Origin: Arthrobacter sp. M4
Lineage (GTDB): Bacteria > Actinomycetota > Actinomycetes > Actinomycetales > Micrococcaceae
Length of the DNA stretch: 64,000 nt
Assembly (NCBI RefSeq): GCF_020251205.1
Contig: NZ_JAIWYX010000016.1
Coordinates: 1 to 64,000 of the forward strand
Direction of reading: 5' to 3'
Each line of letters begins with the position of its first letter. Positions within the stretch are counted from its first letter, which is position 1. Shown piece after piece: positions 49,050-58,010 of the stretch. Below the pieces are notes generated by a model. It did not search any database. It had not been told where the DNA came from and saw only the letters and a list, made by a program, of their open reading frames with translations. Both the position numbers and the translations under genes were made by a program.

Positions 49050-50042
49050 TTAGACCTCGCTCCAGCGGGCGGGTTCGACGACGATTGACTGGCGGGGTGC
49101 CGGTTCGTGGGCGAGTTGCCGCCCCCGAACATAGCCAACCGAAGTGGCCGCGAGGACGGCTACGACGGCGGCAGCCCGGCCGAGGCCTGCCGGCCTGCCA
49201 TGCAGGAGGCAGTCACCCAGCCCGGACATCACGGCCCGGGGCAACACCCGGCGAACGTAGCGTCGTTCTGGGCCCAGGGCGCGCTTCTGCCCGACGATGT
49301 TGCTCACCAAGGCCTTTGAGATTCCCTCGGACCAGGACCGCGACATCATGTACTTCACCGTCCCCCTGCTGGCGGGTACATGGTGGTGAACAAGGGCGGC
49401 TGGTTCGTAGACAACGCGTGATCCTGGCGATCCGATCGTGGAGCGGATGCAGATCTCAGTTTCTTCACAGCCAAGCGGGATAGTGCCTTGGCGTCCGAGG
49501 GAAACGTTAAAGCCACCCACCTGTTGCAGGACGGAAAGCCGGAAGGACATGTTGGCGCCAATGAGATTCCGCACTTCGGAGGCGATCCTGGGCATTCCAC
49601 GGTGGCTGCAACCAACAATCCAGTCCAGCTCATCACCAAAATACGCCGGGCGTCCGGCCTCCCACACCGGAACAACACGCCCGCCCACGGCCAATACGTC
49701 CGGATCGTCATAAAGGACGGCGAGTTTCTCGAGCCAATCGGGAGCCGCCTCGGCGTCATCGTCAAGGAAGGCCACAACCTCGGAAGTCACCAGGCCTACG
49801 CCCGTGTTCCGGGCGCCGGACAATCCCTTGGGCTCCACACTTTCCACAATGGTCGCGTCCCGGACTACGTCGATAAGCCGCTTGTACAGCTCGGGGTTAT
49901 GGTCCACCACAATCAAGAGTTGCTGCGGACGGTAGTGCTGCGTCTGGACGGACTCAATAACCCTCATCATTAGGTCCCACCGGGCCATCGTGTACGAACA
50001 GATGACCACGGAGACCGAGGGATAAGCTGATTGATTGTGCAT
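49050..50042 (-). CDS. GT2 glycosyltransferase
   Basis: The protein (330 aa) is a GT-A, GT2-family enzyme: VSVVICSYTMARWDLMMRVI at the start, QLLIVVDHN, GLSGARNTGVGLVTSEVVAFLDDDA (DxD), LIGANMSFRLSVLQQVGGFN and CEETEICIR. Start ATG 50042 has AAGGAAAT upstream, 1 bp after the previous stop; its own stop is 1 bp before the next gene. So the three GT2 genes are packed head to tail and probably translated together. It resembles its downstream neighbour in length and motif order, suggesting an old duplication. Sugar specificity unknown. Confidence 0.88.
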   Translation of the reverse strand: MHNQSAYPSVSVVICSYTMARWDLMMRVIESVQTQHYRPQQLLIVVDHNPELYKRLIDVVRDATIVESVEPKGLSGARNTGVGLVTSEVVAFLDDDAEAAPDWLEKLAVLYDDPDVLAVGGRVVPVWEAGRPAYFGDELDWIVGCSHRGMPRIASEVRNLIGANMSFRLSVLQQVGGFNVSLGRQGTIPLGCEETEICIRSTIGSPGSRVVYEPAALVHHHVPASRGTVKYMMSRSWSEGISKALVSNIVGQKRALGPERRYVRRVLPRAVMSGLGDCLLHGRPAGLGRAAAVVAVLAATSVGYVRGRQLAHEPAPRQSIVVEPARWSEV

Positions 50043-50043
50043 G

Positions 50044-50892
50044 CTAATTTCCTTCGACTCGGGGCAGCAAGCTCGGCTGGGGAACCAGGCTGGGCTGGGG
50101 CCCGAGTGCAGTCTGCGCCAAGAGGCTGAGCGGGTCGGTGGGGGTGCGCGGGAAATTGATGTTGGGGTAGGTGTATTTCACCCGACGCAGGGCTTCGGGC
50201 CTGGCCCCGGCCGTTGGAGCTTCCCAGAATGTGCACTCGCGGGCCATGGTCCGCAGGACACGCCAGCCATCGCGGAATGTCCTGAGGTTGGATGCGCCGG
50301 AAATACGGCCCAGCTCTATGCTTGGAACCTCGGCGATGCGAAGGCCGGCCCTGGCGGCCCGCACAATGAGCTCCGTTTCTATCTCAAAGCCATCGGACTT
50401 GAGTTCAAGGACTTCCAGGCACTCCCTGCGGAAGGCGATGTAGCCATAGCAAAGATCGGAGTAATTGCTGTGCAGGACGGTATTGGCCAATTGGGTCAGT
50501 GCCCGATTGCCGAAACTGCGCAGGAAAGTCAGGTCTTCTGATCCGCCGCCGGTGACATAGCGCGAGCCCTTGACGAAGTCATAGTCATGCTGGAGGGGCG
50601 AAACAAACCAGCCGATTTCACGCGGATCCATGCTTCCGTCAGCGTCCAGCATCACGATGATGTCGCCTGAGGCGGCGGCAAATCCGGCCCGCAGGGCTAC
50701 ACCCTTTCCTTTGCGCGGCTCAGCCACAACAACGACGTCAACACGCACCTGCCGGGCGACGTCTACCGTGTGGTCTTTTGACCGTCCATCAACAATGACT
50801 ACTTCATCCACATACGACGGCATGCGGCGGAGTACCCAGGGCAGGTTCATTTCTTCGTTCAGCGTGGGAATAACCACGCTCACAGAAGCCAT
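50044..50892 (-). CDS. GT2 glycosyltransferase, polyprenyl-phosphate sugar type
   Basis: The protein (282 aa) resembles dolichol/undecaprenyl-phosphate glycosyltransferases: VSVVIPTLNEEMNLPWVL, VDEVVIVDGRSKDHTVDVA, GKGVALRAGFAAASGDIIVMLDADGS (quoted partly) and DFVKGSRYV. It lacks the two C-terminal membrane helices of ArnC-type enzymes. It should make a lipid-linked sugar donor for the GT-C-like membrane protein in this operon. Start ATG 50892; the frame extends to 50979, but only from here does it look like the family. It is the first gene of the seven-gene minus operon. Confidence 0.85.
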   Translation of the reverse strand: MASVSVVIPTLNEEMNLPWVLRRMPSYVDEVVIVDGRSKDHTVDVARQVRVDVVVVAEPRKGKGVALRAGFAAASGDIIVMLDADGSMDPREIGWFVSPLQHDYDFVKGSRYVTGGGSEDLTFLRSFGNRALTQLANTVLHSNYSDLCYGYIAFRRECLEVLELKSDGFEIETELIVRAARAGLRIAEVPSIELGRISGASNLRTFRDGWRVLRTMARECTFWEAPTAGARPEALRRVKYTYPNINFPRTPTDPLSLLAQTALGPQPSLVPQPSLLPRVEGN

Positions 50893-51336
50893 GGATGAAA
50901 CATCCTGTTCCGGAAATGACCGCGGAACCTGATTGGCAATTGTCACAAGCCTCACCACTTCATGACATTGCGGGCCCACCCAGAAAACCCGCTTTTCGCT
51001 CTGAATAAATAAAAGGGCAGAGTTGGAGAGACAAATTCCTGCTGCACGTCCGCAACACTCATTCTGCTGTCTCTACTCTGTCCCTGCAGTTGAGCGTATG
51101 ATGCGTGGCAAACGGGTGTCACGAGTAGCCCATACGCGTTTTTCCATAGTTCCCGCCGCCCGGTACTCAGGTACGAGAACCATGGTTCTACTTGTGTACC
51201 CGTCTTTCGCCACACCAAAAACACCAGTCACACGCATTACCGGAACCCATTGTCGCTAGTGCCCAATAAGGCTATGCTCACGCGCATCCGGAATGGCTGC
51301 CGTTGCTTTCTGGCTGACGAATAGCAGGCGATTTAT
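50893..51336. other. Divergent promoter region of the polysaccharide operon and PKD protein
   Basis: This 444-bp gap has no credible gene. It has AT-rich stretches (50995-51015, TAAATAAAAGG) and a perfect palindrome AGAACCATGGTTCT (51176-51189) framed by GGTAC (51170) and GTACC (51196-51200). It must carry both promoters. GGTACTCAGG just before the palindrome recurs as GGTACTCGGG at 55540. Confidence 0.6.
51176..51189. promoter_or_regulatory. Palindrome AGAACCATGGTTCT in the divergent promoter
   Basis: A perfect 14-bp dyad, 148 bp before the PKD gene and 284 bp before the GT2 operon start, with GGTAC on the left and GTACC on the right outside it. A shared operator for both transcripts is likely. 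Confidence 0.45.
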
Positions 51337-53565
51337 ATGAATAAACCCCTCCGGCGGACCGTGCATTTAATTGAGGCTGGAATTCTTGTTGCCGCGGCCC
51401 TCATAGGCATGCCCGCCGCGGCTACCGCCGATCCCAACTACGGCACTCAAAGCATCAGTTACGCAGGGCCAAACAATCCCAACCAGCCGCCCACCGCGGA
51501 TAAGCCGCAGAGCAAGCTGTGGTTCAACGATGGTTCCTGGTGGGCAGACATGTGGACCCAGGGAAGAGGCTGGACCATTTACCGCCTGGATCGTGGATCG
51601 GCCGCCTGGATCGACACCGGGGTGCTGATAGACACCCGGAACACCACCTCGGCGGACACTTTGTGGGACGGGACGCACCTTTACATCGCTACGCACGTGG
51701 TGGCTCCGTCGTCAAAAGAGAATCCCGTTCCTTCGTACTCAGGCCAGCCGGCAAAGCTGTTCCGCTATAGCTACGCGAACGGGAACTACACATTGGATCC
51801 AGGTTTTCCGGCCACGATTTCGAATAACACGACCGAATCCCTGACGATCGACGAAGACTCCACCGGAGCCATCTGGGCAACCTGGACGCAGGTGGGAAGC
51901 TCAGCCACGAACTACACCACTACGGTTTACGTGAACTACTCAGCACCGGGGGGCAGCAACTGGGCCACGCCATTCGTGCTTCCGGTGTCTAATCCAAATC
52001 CCACGCCGGACGATATTTCCGCGATCGTAGCCTTTGGCAGCAACAAGATCGGTGTCATGTGGAGCGACCAGGCGGCCGGCGCGGTGTGGTGGGCCATGCA
52101 CACGGACACCACCGATCCCACGGCTGCATCCTCATGGAACGTGCGACCTGCAATCCAGGGCAAGAAGCAGGCGGACGACCACTTGAATATCAAGACCCTC
52201 TTGTCCGACCCGTCCGGCAAGGTGTACGCCGCAGTTAAGACCAGCCTGAACGAAACGACCGGTCAACCGGACCTTCCCCAGGAATTGCTCCTTATATTCC
52301 GCCCCGGCACCGGTTCCTTCACGTCGTCAACGATCGCCACGACGGGCGATTGTGTATCGCGGCCCCAGGTTCTGCTGGACACCCAGAACAACCTGGTCCG
52401 TGTCTTCCACACAGCCCCTTCTACATCAGTCACCGGCTGCGCCTTCTCCGGCATGGCCGGGAGCATCTACGAGAAGACGGCGTCCATGGACAACCCGGTC
52501 TTTGATGCTGGACGGGGTACGCCGGTGATCCAGGACGGTTCGTCGGCCAACATCAATAACGTGACTACCACTAAGCAGCCCGTGAATGCCGCGACCGGCG
52601 TCGTTGTCCTCGCGACGGACCACGTGACCAAGCGCTACTGGTTCTCCGACCGCAGCCTCGCGCCGGTCGTTCCGGTGCCTGTTGCCTCATTCACCGCTAC
52701 ACCCGATACCGGCGCAGCGCCACTGCCCGTCACCTTCGCTGATACGTCAGCCGGCCAACCGACGTCGTGGTCTTGGAACTTCGGTGACGGCGCCACATCA
52801 ACCGTCCAGAACCCGAGCCACACCTATGCCAGCGCCGGCAGCTACCTGGTAACGCTAACGGCTACAAACAGCAGCGGTTCCAGCGCAAGCTCAGGCACGA
52901 TTACCGTCAACCCGCCGCCGCCTCACCAGGAAGTGGTGGTCGTAGCTTCCTCCGTGACGTCGTCCTCCACGGCCGTGGGCACGGTGACCGTGCCGGCACC
53001 CGCTGGATTAGCTGCCGGTGACGTGCTGGTCGCCTCGATCACCACGGACCTCAACCCGAGCATGGCCTCGGTGCCCGTTGATTGGGTACCGATCGTGAAT
53101 GCCCTGTCCATCAACAGCTCCGCAAGCGGCGGCGCACGGGTCTTCTCGTACTACCACGTAGTCGGCGCCGCCGATCCGGCCAGCTACAGCTGGACCCTTA
53201 GCTTGAATACCAAATGGGGAGCCGGCATTACGGCCTACCGGGGCGTCGACAACACCTCGCCCCTGGACACAGGTGTGGTGACTGCGGTCAACACAACGTA
53301 CTCAGCAACCAGCATCACAGTCGGTAGCATCACCACAGTCACCAACGGAGCCCTGCTGATCGGCGGCCTAGGCTTCGACGCCGCCACGCCTGGAGCCACT
53401 CCGCCCAGCGGCTGGACCGAGCGTTGGGAGTCAACAGGCGGCCAGATCGCTGAGCTCGCCGACGTAGTTCAAGCGACTGCGGGTGCCAGCGGAACCGCAA
53501 CGTGGACCTTCAGCTCAGCCAAGGCTGTGGGGGTATGGCGGACAGCGCTCAGGCCAGCGAGCTAG
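51337..53565 (+). CDS. Secreted PKD-domain protein
   Basis: The protein (742 aa) has a signal peptide (residues 1-32, LIEAGILVAAALIGMPAAATA), a beta-propeller-like region (about 40-440 with SxDxTGxIWAT-like repeats: DEDSTGAIWATWTQ), one PKD domain (about 447-535, SWSWNFGDGATSTVQNPSHTYASAG) and a C-terminal jelly-roll-like domain (WVPIVNALSINSSASG, WGAGITAYRGVD). It is extracellular. No sortase or membrane anchor is visible. PKD proteins bind polysaccharide or protein at the surface, so with the divergent exopolysaccharide operon it may be a matrix protein. The start ATG 51337 has only a weak ribosome site. A strong terminator follows. Confidence 0.8.
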   Translation: MNKPLRRTVHLIEAGILVAAALIGMPAAATADPNYGTQSISYAGPNNPNQPPTADKPQSKLWFNDGSWWADMWTQGRGWTIYRLDRGSAAWIDTGVLIDTRNTTSADTLWDGTHLYIATHVVAPSSKENPVPSYSGQPAKLFRYSYANGNYTLDPGFPATISNNTTESLTIDEDSTGAIWATWTQVGSSATNYTTTVYVNYSAPGGSNWATPFVLPVSNPNPTPDDISAIVAFGSNKIGVMWSDQAAGAVWWAMHTDTTDPTAASSWNVRPAIQGKKQADDHLNIKTLLSDPSGKVYAAVKTSLNETTGQPDLPQELLLIFRPGTGSFTSSTIATTGDCVSRPQVLLDTQNNLVRVFHTAPSTSVTGCAFSGMAGSIYEKTASMDNPVFDAGRGTPVIQDGSSANINNVTTTKQPVNAATGVVVLATDHVTKRYWFSDRSLAPVVPVPVASFTATPDTGAAPLPVTFADTSAGQPTSWSWNFGDGATSTVQNPSHTYASAGSYLVTLTATNSSGSSASSGTITVNPPPPHQEVVVVASSVTSSSTAVGTVTVPAPAGLAAGDVLVASITTDLNPSMASVPVDWVPIVNALSINSSASGGARVFSYYHVVGAADPASYSWTLSLNTKWGAGITAYRGVDNTSPLDTGVVTAVNTTYSATSITVGSITTVTNGALLIGGLGFDAATPGATPPSGWTERWESTGGQIAELADVVQATAGASGTATWTFSSAKAVGVWRTALRPAS

Positions 53566-53579
53566 GACTACCCATACCC

Positions 53580-53618
53580 AAAAAGCCGGATCCCCCGAAT
53601 CAGGGGAATCCGGCTTTT
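53580..53618 (+). terminator. Intrinsic terminator after the PKD gene
   Basis: AAAAGCCGGAT-C-CCCC / GGGG-A-ATCCGGCTTTT forms a 16-bp stem with loop GAATCA and a T-run, 14 bp after the stop. Near-symmetric, so it can end both strands. Confidence 0.85.
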
Positions 53619-53774
53619 GTCGTTAAGAACTTGGCCAAAACTGATGGGAACTTGAGGGAAAGATGAGTGGACCCTGATGGAGCAGGTCCACCCTTAATCA
53701 AAAGCACCCAGGCCGGACCCAGACCTCCCTAGGCGACAGAAAGAACAAGGGACTGCAAGGAAGCAGGAAGGGCC

Positions 53775-54272
53775 ATGTACCAAGCACCAGCGTTGGACGA
53801 AGTCACCGCCATCGGTGGGGTCATCACGGATCGCAAGCCGGTCGACTTTCACGCCCTGGGACTCGCAGGCTGCATCGACCGCCTGACGGCTCCGCTGAGG
53901 CGGGAGGGGACCGAGGTGCACTGGGAAACCCCGCACCACGGATTGGAAGTCTCCTCCGGCTGCGCGGCGCTCCTGTACGAGGCCGCAAGGGAAGCGCTCA
54001 GCAACGCCTTCAAGTATGCACACGCAAAGGACGTCACGGTCCGCCTCGCCGCCGTGTACCACGGCATCCGGATGGCTGTCCTAGACAATGGGGACGGCTT
54101 CAACAAAGAAGCGCTTGCCACGAACGCCAACCCCATCCCCGCCGGGGAACCACACCATGGATACGGACTGCGTCTTATGGCCGTAGCCGTCCAGGGTGCC
54201 GGCGGCACTGTGGTTGTAGATTCCAGCCCTGGCCACGGCACTGCCGTTACCGTCACCCTCCCCCTGGAGTGA
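53775..54272 (+). CDS. Histidine-kinase HATPase module lacking sensor and DHp domains
   Basis: The protein (165 aa) covers only the C-terminal half of a NarX/DesK-type kinase: a remnant VDFHALGLAGCIDRLTAPLR, then the ATP-binding N box (AAREALSNAFKYAHA), G1 (VLDNGDGF) and G2 (HGYGLRLMAVAVQGAGG), and the final GHGTAVTVTLPLE. The phospho-acceptor His helix and any sensor are missing. It has its own ribosome site (AGGAAGGG) and ATG 53775, and begins 209 bp after the PKD gene. It is either a 5'-deleted kinase or a free ATPase that pairs with another protein. A weak hairpin (53667-53691) lies in front. Confidence 0.75.
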   Translation: MYQAPALDEVTAIGGVITDRKPVDFHALGLAGCIDRLTAPLRREGTEVHWETPHHGLEVSSGCAALLYEAAREALSNAFKYAHAKDVTVRLAAVYHGIRMAVLDNGDGFNKEALATNANPIPAGEPHHGYGLRLMAVAVQGAGGTVVVDSSPGHGTAVTVTLPLE

Positions 54273-54307
54273 CATTTCGGCAGTGCCGTGACCAGGGCAT
54301 GGACTCC

Positions 54308-55243
54308 CTAACGGGCTCCGACCACCACCACTTCAAACGTGGTGGACCCAGGCTGGAAGAACTTGGCATTCACAACGGCGAGGGTGTCACCAAACAGGGC
54401 CGCCGTCGTCGGGGTTTTGAAGAGCTCGCTGGTGATGACTCCCGTCAAGGAGCCGGAGGCCTGGCCTCCGCTCAGGGTCACCTTACTGACCTGGTTGAGC
54501 ATGTTCTGCACCGCCCAGAGCTGGTTGCCCTGCACCACAATGCCGTCGACGGCGGGAACGTTGACTCCCGCGATCACCGCACTGTCCCCGGTAACCGTGT
54601 CAACGGTGTAAAGGGCGGCATTACCCGTGTGCGCCACGATCAGTCCAGCGCCGGACGGGGTGGATACGATGCCGTTGAGGTTGAACTGCGACGATGTGTC
54701 CGCCGCGGGTCCGTGGAGCGTGAGTGTCCGGACCGTGCCCAGTTCGCCGTGCTGGCCGACGGGCACCAGGTAGAGTTCGCCGACTGCCGAGTTGGTGAAC
54801 CAGGCGCCTTCGCGGGTCAGCGTGACGTCGTTGATAAAGGCCGGACCTGTGGTCAGCTGGAAGGAAGCCACTGGTTCGCCGGTGACCGTGTTGTACACAT
54901 ACGCCTGGCCCGTTGGGCCGCCGGCAACGAACAAGAGTCCATTGCGGACGTCGGCCGTCATGCCGACGGCGACCCGGCCGGCCGGGGCCTCGATAAACAC
55001 CGACGCCGTTCCTTGCCGGACGTCGCCGCGGTAGATGTTTCCGTTGCTGAGGTCGCCAGCGTAGAACGTTGTGCCATCCCCCGCCGCGATGCCTTCTGCG
55101 CCTCCGGCGCCCGGCAGCGGAATGATGTAGTCGGCAGCCGGGGCGGCAGACGCCGTCGAAATCGGACCAGCCAACATGGCCAGCGCGACGGCGACGAGCG
55201 CACGCGACAGAACGCTGGCAAAAGAGTTGCTTGAGTGACGCAT
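54308..55243 (-). CDS. Secreted SMP-30/NHL-type beta-propeller protein
   Basis: The protein (311 aa) has a signal peptide (LVAVALAMLAGPISTASAAP, cleavage about residue 35) and a propeller built of repeats such as AEGIAAGDGTTFYAGDLSNGNIYRG, VGMTADVRNGLLFVAGG and VDGIVVQGNQLWAVQN. It looks like the SMP-30/gluconolactonase or NHL group, many of which are lactone hydrolases or binding proteins. No catalytic set can be confirmed. The start ATG 55243 has AGGGAG 7 nt upstream. It is convergent with the kinase module and divergent from the hypothetical protein that precedes the AvrD cluster. A role on a lactone signal is a tempting but unsupported idea. Confidence 0.75.
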   Translation of the reverse strand: MRHSSNSFASVLSRALVAVALAMLAGPISTASAAPAADYIIPLPGAGGAEGIAAGDGTTFYAGDLSNGNIYRGDVRQGTASVFIEAPAGRVAVGMTADVRNGLLFVAGGPTGQAYVYNTVTGEPVASFQLTTGPAFINDVTLTREGAWFTNSAVGELYLVPVGQHGELGTVRTLTLHGPAADTSSQFNLNGIVSTPSGAGLIVAHTGNAALYTVDTVTGDSAVIAGVNVPAVDGIVVQGNQLWAVQNMLNQVSKVTLSGGQASGSLTGVITSELFKTPTTAALFGDTLAVVNAKFFQPGSTTFEVVVVGAR

Positions 55244-55718
55244 GATGCTCCCTGAGTTGGGCTTCTGGCGGAGCGGGCCGCCATCTGCGGGAGCTCCGCA
55301 CGATTGTGCTGTCAGTGTAGGCAAGGGATCCGCGGCAAGCCAGAGGTCACGGCGGGCCTGGCCTCCAAAAGAAAGCCGCGGACGGATGACCGTGGTTTCG
55401 GCACACCCTTGTCCCCACCCCTACTTTGTGCCCGCGCACTTCACGCGTGCTGCAGAAAGAGTAGGCGTCTGAGATGCGCCGAAACCCGAGTAATTGGTAC
55501 CCGTTTTGGCAGCCAATCTCCTAGCGTCCTACGCGTTTTGGTACTCGGGAGAGCGTGTCTCACACGGGTATGTGTCGGTGTGTCGCGGCCAGATTGGAGA
55601 CGTGTGACCCAATTCACGTTACTCTAGGGTACGTTGTCGGTCTCTAGCAGCAGGGAAGACTCATGGCCTTTTGTGCCCTCATGCCTCCAAGCTCCATGCC
55701 GCGATCCGGGGCACACCA
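55244..55718. other. 475-bp divergent promoter region
   Basis: This gap between the propeller gene and the 301-residue gene contains no credible ORF. It has the inverted repeat CCCGAGTA (55485-55492)/TACTCGGG (55542-55549), two CGTTTTGG direct repeats (55502 and 55533) and several GTGTC/GAGAC short repeats near 55555-55605. Confidence 0.55.
55485..55549. promoter_or_regulatory. Inverted repeat CCCGAGTA...TACTCGGG
   Basis: Perfect 8-bp arms 49 nt apart, each near a copy of GGTAC and CGTTTTGG. A similar GGTACTC(A/G)GG and an ACGCGTTTT are in the exopolysaccharide promoter region (51133-51170), so both may answer to one regulator. Confidence 0.4.
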
Positions 55719-56624
55719 ATGATGCGCCTTTTCAGCCGCCGAAGCGCAGAGTCCCAGGAACCGGACCCCTTTCTTCCCGTATTGTCAGCAGGGCAGGCCG
55801 CCACTTTGCGCAAGCTCTCCATCGCTTCGCTATCACGACTCGGTTACAGCGCCACCGCCGACCACGCCGTCATCAACGTGGGCAACGGCAAAGAGGTCCA
55901 GCTCGAAAGCCTCTCACGGATGGTCGCCCTGGCGCCTGAGCGGCAATGGAAACCGCTGGTTCGGGCGCACTTCGCTGCCGTGGACTTGGCCCTCCGTGCA
56001 CCGCGCATCCAGGACCTGCCGCCAAGCACTGTGCTGGGCTACGTTCGCGCCAAGGTATGCGAGCCCGCTGCCTTCGGCGAAGCAGCTGGGAACTTCAGCT
56101 ACGGCCTGGACCAGTCCGGACTGAAGGTACTGGCCGTGATGGACGGCAGCCACAGCCTCCTGTACCTCACGGACCAAGACATGGAGCGGCTGGGCCACGA
56201 CGCCGTGTGGTCGGCTGCCATCGGTAACTTCTTTAACCTGGGTGTCGGCGTTCCGGAGCAGCTGGAGGGGAGGAACGGTGCCTTCTTCTGCGTGGAAGCG
56301 GACCACTCGTTCCAATCAACGTGGTTGGCCTTTCCGGATGAGTTGTTCGAGCGGCTCGGATTTACGGTGGGGGTCCAAGGTGCACTCCTCACCGCACCAG
56401 CCTCCAGCATCATCAATATCCACATCATTGGCGAAGGCACCACCGCTGGTGACCTGGACTTCCTCCTAGGCGCCAGCAGCGTGCAGTACAACAACCATCC
56501 GGCTCCGTTCAGTCCACATGTCTACTGGTGGGATGGTTTCGCCGTGCATCAAATCAGCAGCCTCAAGGACGGCGGTGTAGGCCTGCGCCTGCCGGAAATG
56601 CTGGAAGCTGCCCTCAACCGCTAA
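55719..56624 (+). CDS. Conserved-looking hypothetical protein (301 aa)
   Basis: The protein (301 aa) is soluble and acidic. Some features: VINVGNGKEVQLESLSRM, YGLDQSGLKVLAVMDGSHSLLYL, NFFNLGVGVPEQLE, DHSFQSTWLAFPDELF and a C-terminal INIHIIGEGTTAGDLDFLLG. I do not recognise the family. It has no signal peptide or membrane helix. The frame opens at 55671, but ATG 55719 (or 55722) is a better fit. It is followed by a repeat-filled gap and then the AvrD-like operon on the same strand, so it might be expressed with it, though a 276-bp gap makes this uncertain. Confidence 0.65.
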   Translation: MMRLFSRRSAESQEPDPFLPVLSAGQAATLRKLSIASLSRLGYSATADHAVINVGNGKEVQLESLSRMVALAPERQWKPLVRAHFAAVDLALRAPRIQDLPPSTVLGYVRAKVCEPAAFGEAAGNFSYGLDQSGLKVLAVMDGSHSLLYLTDQDMERLGHDAVWSAAIGNFFNLGVGVPEQLEGRNGAFFCVEADHSFQSTWLAFPDELFERLGFTVGVQGALLTAPASSIINIHIIGEGTTAGDLDFLLGASSVQYNNHPAPFSPHVYWWDGFAVHQISSLKDGGVGLRLPEMLEAALNR

Positions 56625-56689
56625 CTCCCCAGCCCACGCCGCTAACCCGCTGCCACGGCCACCCTCGCGTGGTCACATGTGGAAAATTC

Positions 56690-56793
56690 GTCGCTGCCCG
56701 TCGTCGCTGCCCGTCGCTGCCCGTCGCTGCCCGTCCTCGCTGTCCCGTCGCTGCGCGTCGTCGCTGCCCGTCGCTGCCCGTCGTCGCTGCCGT
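56690..56793. repeat. Tandem CGTCGCTGCC repeats
   Basis: About eleven degenerate copies of a 9-12-bp unit (TCGTCGCTGCCCG) lie between the hypothetical gene and the AvrD-like gene. No gene is supported here. Confidence 0.85.
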
Positions 56794-56900
56794 GCGGCCC
56801 CAGGGTGGTGCTCCCAGCACCACCATCCGGCAACACTGTTTAGCCCCCGGGTACCCGTTGGATCCTAGGATCACCGCCGACGACGAACCGAGGAACAGCC

Positions 56901-58010
56901 ATGCCAATTGCGGCCACGTCTCTTGCCAGTGGACCTGCCATCGAGGCCTACGACTCCATCGACGACATCCTGGGCGACGGCCGCCACCGCTTCTTCAGCC
57001 AGGGTTACAAGAACACCAACCCGATGCTGAGGGGCCTCAGAGTGTCGCACACGGTGCCCGAATCCACGCTCACCGCAACCGCCAGTCTCGGGGTCCAGGG
57101 ATCCTGGTCCGTCAAGGGCACGTCCGCACAAACGCCCCATTTGGGAACCACGGATGTTTTAGTCCTCGCAGCGCGAGCGGCCGAAGCGCTTCTGGCCAGC
57201 CGCTATTCCCCCGACGTCCTGCCAGCGGCCTACATACGCTCCGTCACGATCTCGGGTGGCAGCCAACCGGTGGAAGACTCGCTGGCCGACCTCCCGTGCA
57301 CGGCTTCCCTTCAAACCGTCACGAATCCTGATGCGGACAGCCTGGGGCTATCCTTCCTGCGTTGCTCGGTGGCCTCCATGTCGGCCGAGTTGGAGCTTGT
57401 CCACGGAGTGACGGAATTGGGGCTCGCCTCCGTGCAGAGCCCCTCTGAGGACGCGTTGGTGGGCGACGCCGGCACCCGCCTTTACGGCAAGCTGTGGACC
57501 CAGCGGCAAGTCAGCCTGCTGGACGTAGCCGTCAATCCCGACGATGGGACTGTGGGCGCACGGGTCACAGTCCGTCAGCACCCAGGCACAAGCGGCGAGT
57601 CACCCCTGCCACACGGCGAGTTCAACCTGCCACAAGGCGAGCGCAACGGCCTGGAGGCCGCCTACCCAAAGGCGATGTCCGCCGTCGAGCACTTCGTGGC
57701 CGCACTGCAACTAGGCCAGGTGCTCCTCTACAGGCTCGACGCCATGAGCCGGGCAAAGAGCAACACGCTGTGGATGCGGAAGACGCGCATCTCGCTGCAA
57801 CAGGCCGGCCCGACGGCGGTCGACGGGACGGGCGCCGGATCCCACCTTGACGTACGGTTGCGGAGGAGCCGCCTGATTGCGAAGGACGGCGAAACCTGGC
57901 GAGTCGCCGACGTTGTGGGAAAGTTCGACGGCGGTGAAGTGGTGTGCAGCGTCGCCCACCAATTGCCGGACGATGTTGTGGGCGCCCATGCCGCGGGAGC
58001 CCAGCGATGA
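56901..58010 (+). CDS. AvrD-like protein (syringolide-type biosynthesis)
   Basis: The protein (369 aa) matches what I recall of the Pseudomonas syringae AvrD family: DSIDDILGDGRHRFFSQGYKN at residues 18-38 (quoted partly), HLGTTDVLVLAARAAEALL, PAAYIRSVTISGGSQP and AAYPKAMSAVEHFVAALQLGQVLLYRLD. AvrD directs synthesis of syringolides, C-glycosyl acyl lactones, by joining a beta-ketoacyl chain to xylulose. The start ATG 56901 has GAGGAAC upstream. Its stop overlaps the next gene by 4 bp (ATGA), which encodes a FabH-type ketosynthase, and an acyl carrier protein follows: what is needed to make and load the acyl chain. The identification rests on motif memory and on context. Confidence 0.7.
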   Translation: MPIAATSLASGPAIEAYDSIDDILGDGRHRFFSQGYKNTNPMLRGLRVSHTVPESTLTATASLGVQGSWSVKGTSAQTPHLGTTDVLVLAARAAEALLASRYSPDVLPAAYIRSVTISGGSQPVEDSLADLPCTASLQTVTNPDADSLGLSFLRCSVASMSAELELVHGVTELGLASVQSPSEDALVGDAGTRLYGKLWTQRQVSLLDVAVNPDDGTVGARVTVRQHPGTSGESPLPHGEFNLPQGERNGLEAAYPKAMSAVEHFVAALQLGQVLLYRLDAMSRAKSNTLWMRKTRISLQQAGPTAVDGTGAGSHLDVRLRRSRLIAKDGETWRVADVVGKFDGGEVVCSVAHQLPDDVVGAHAAGAQR

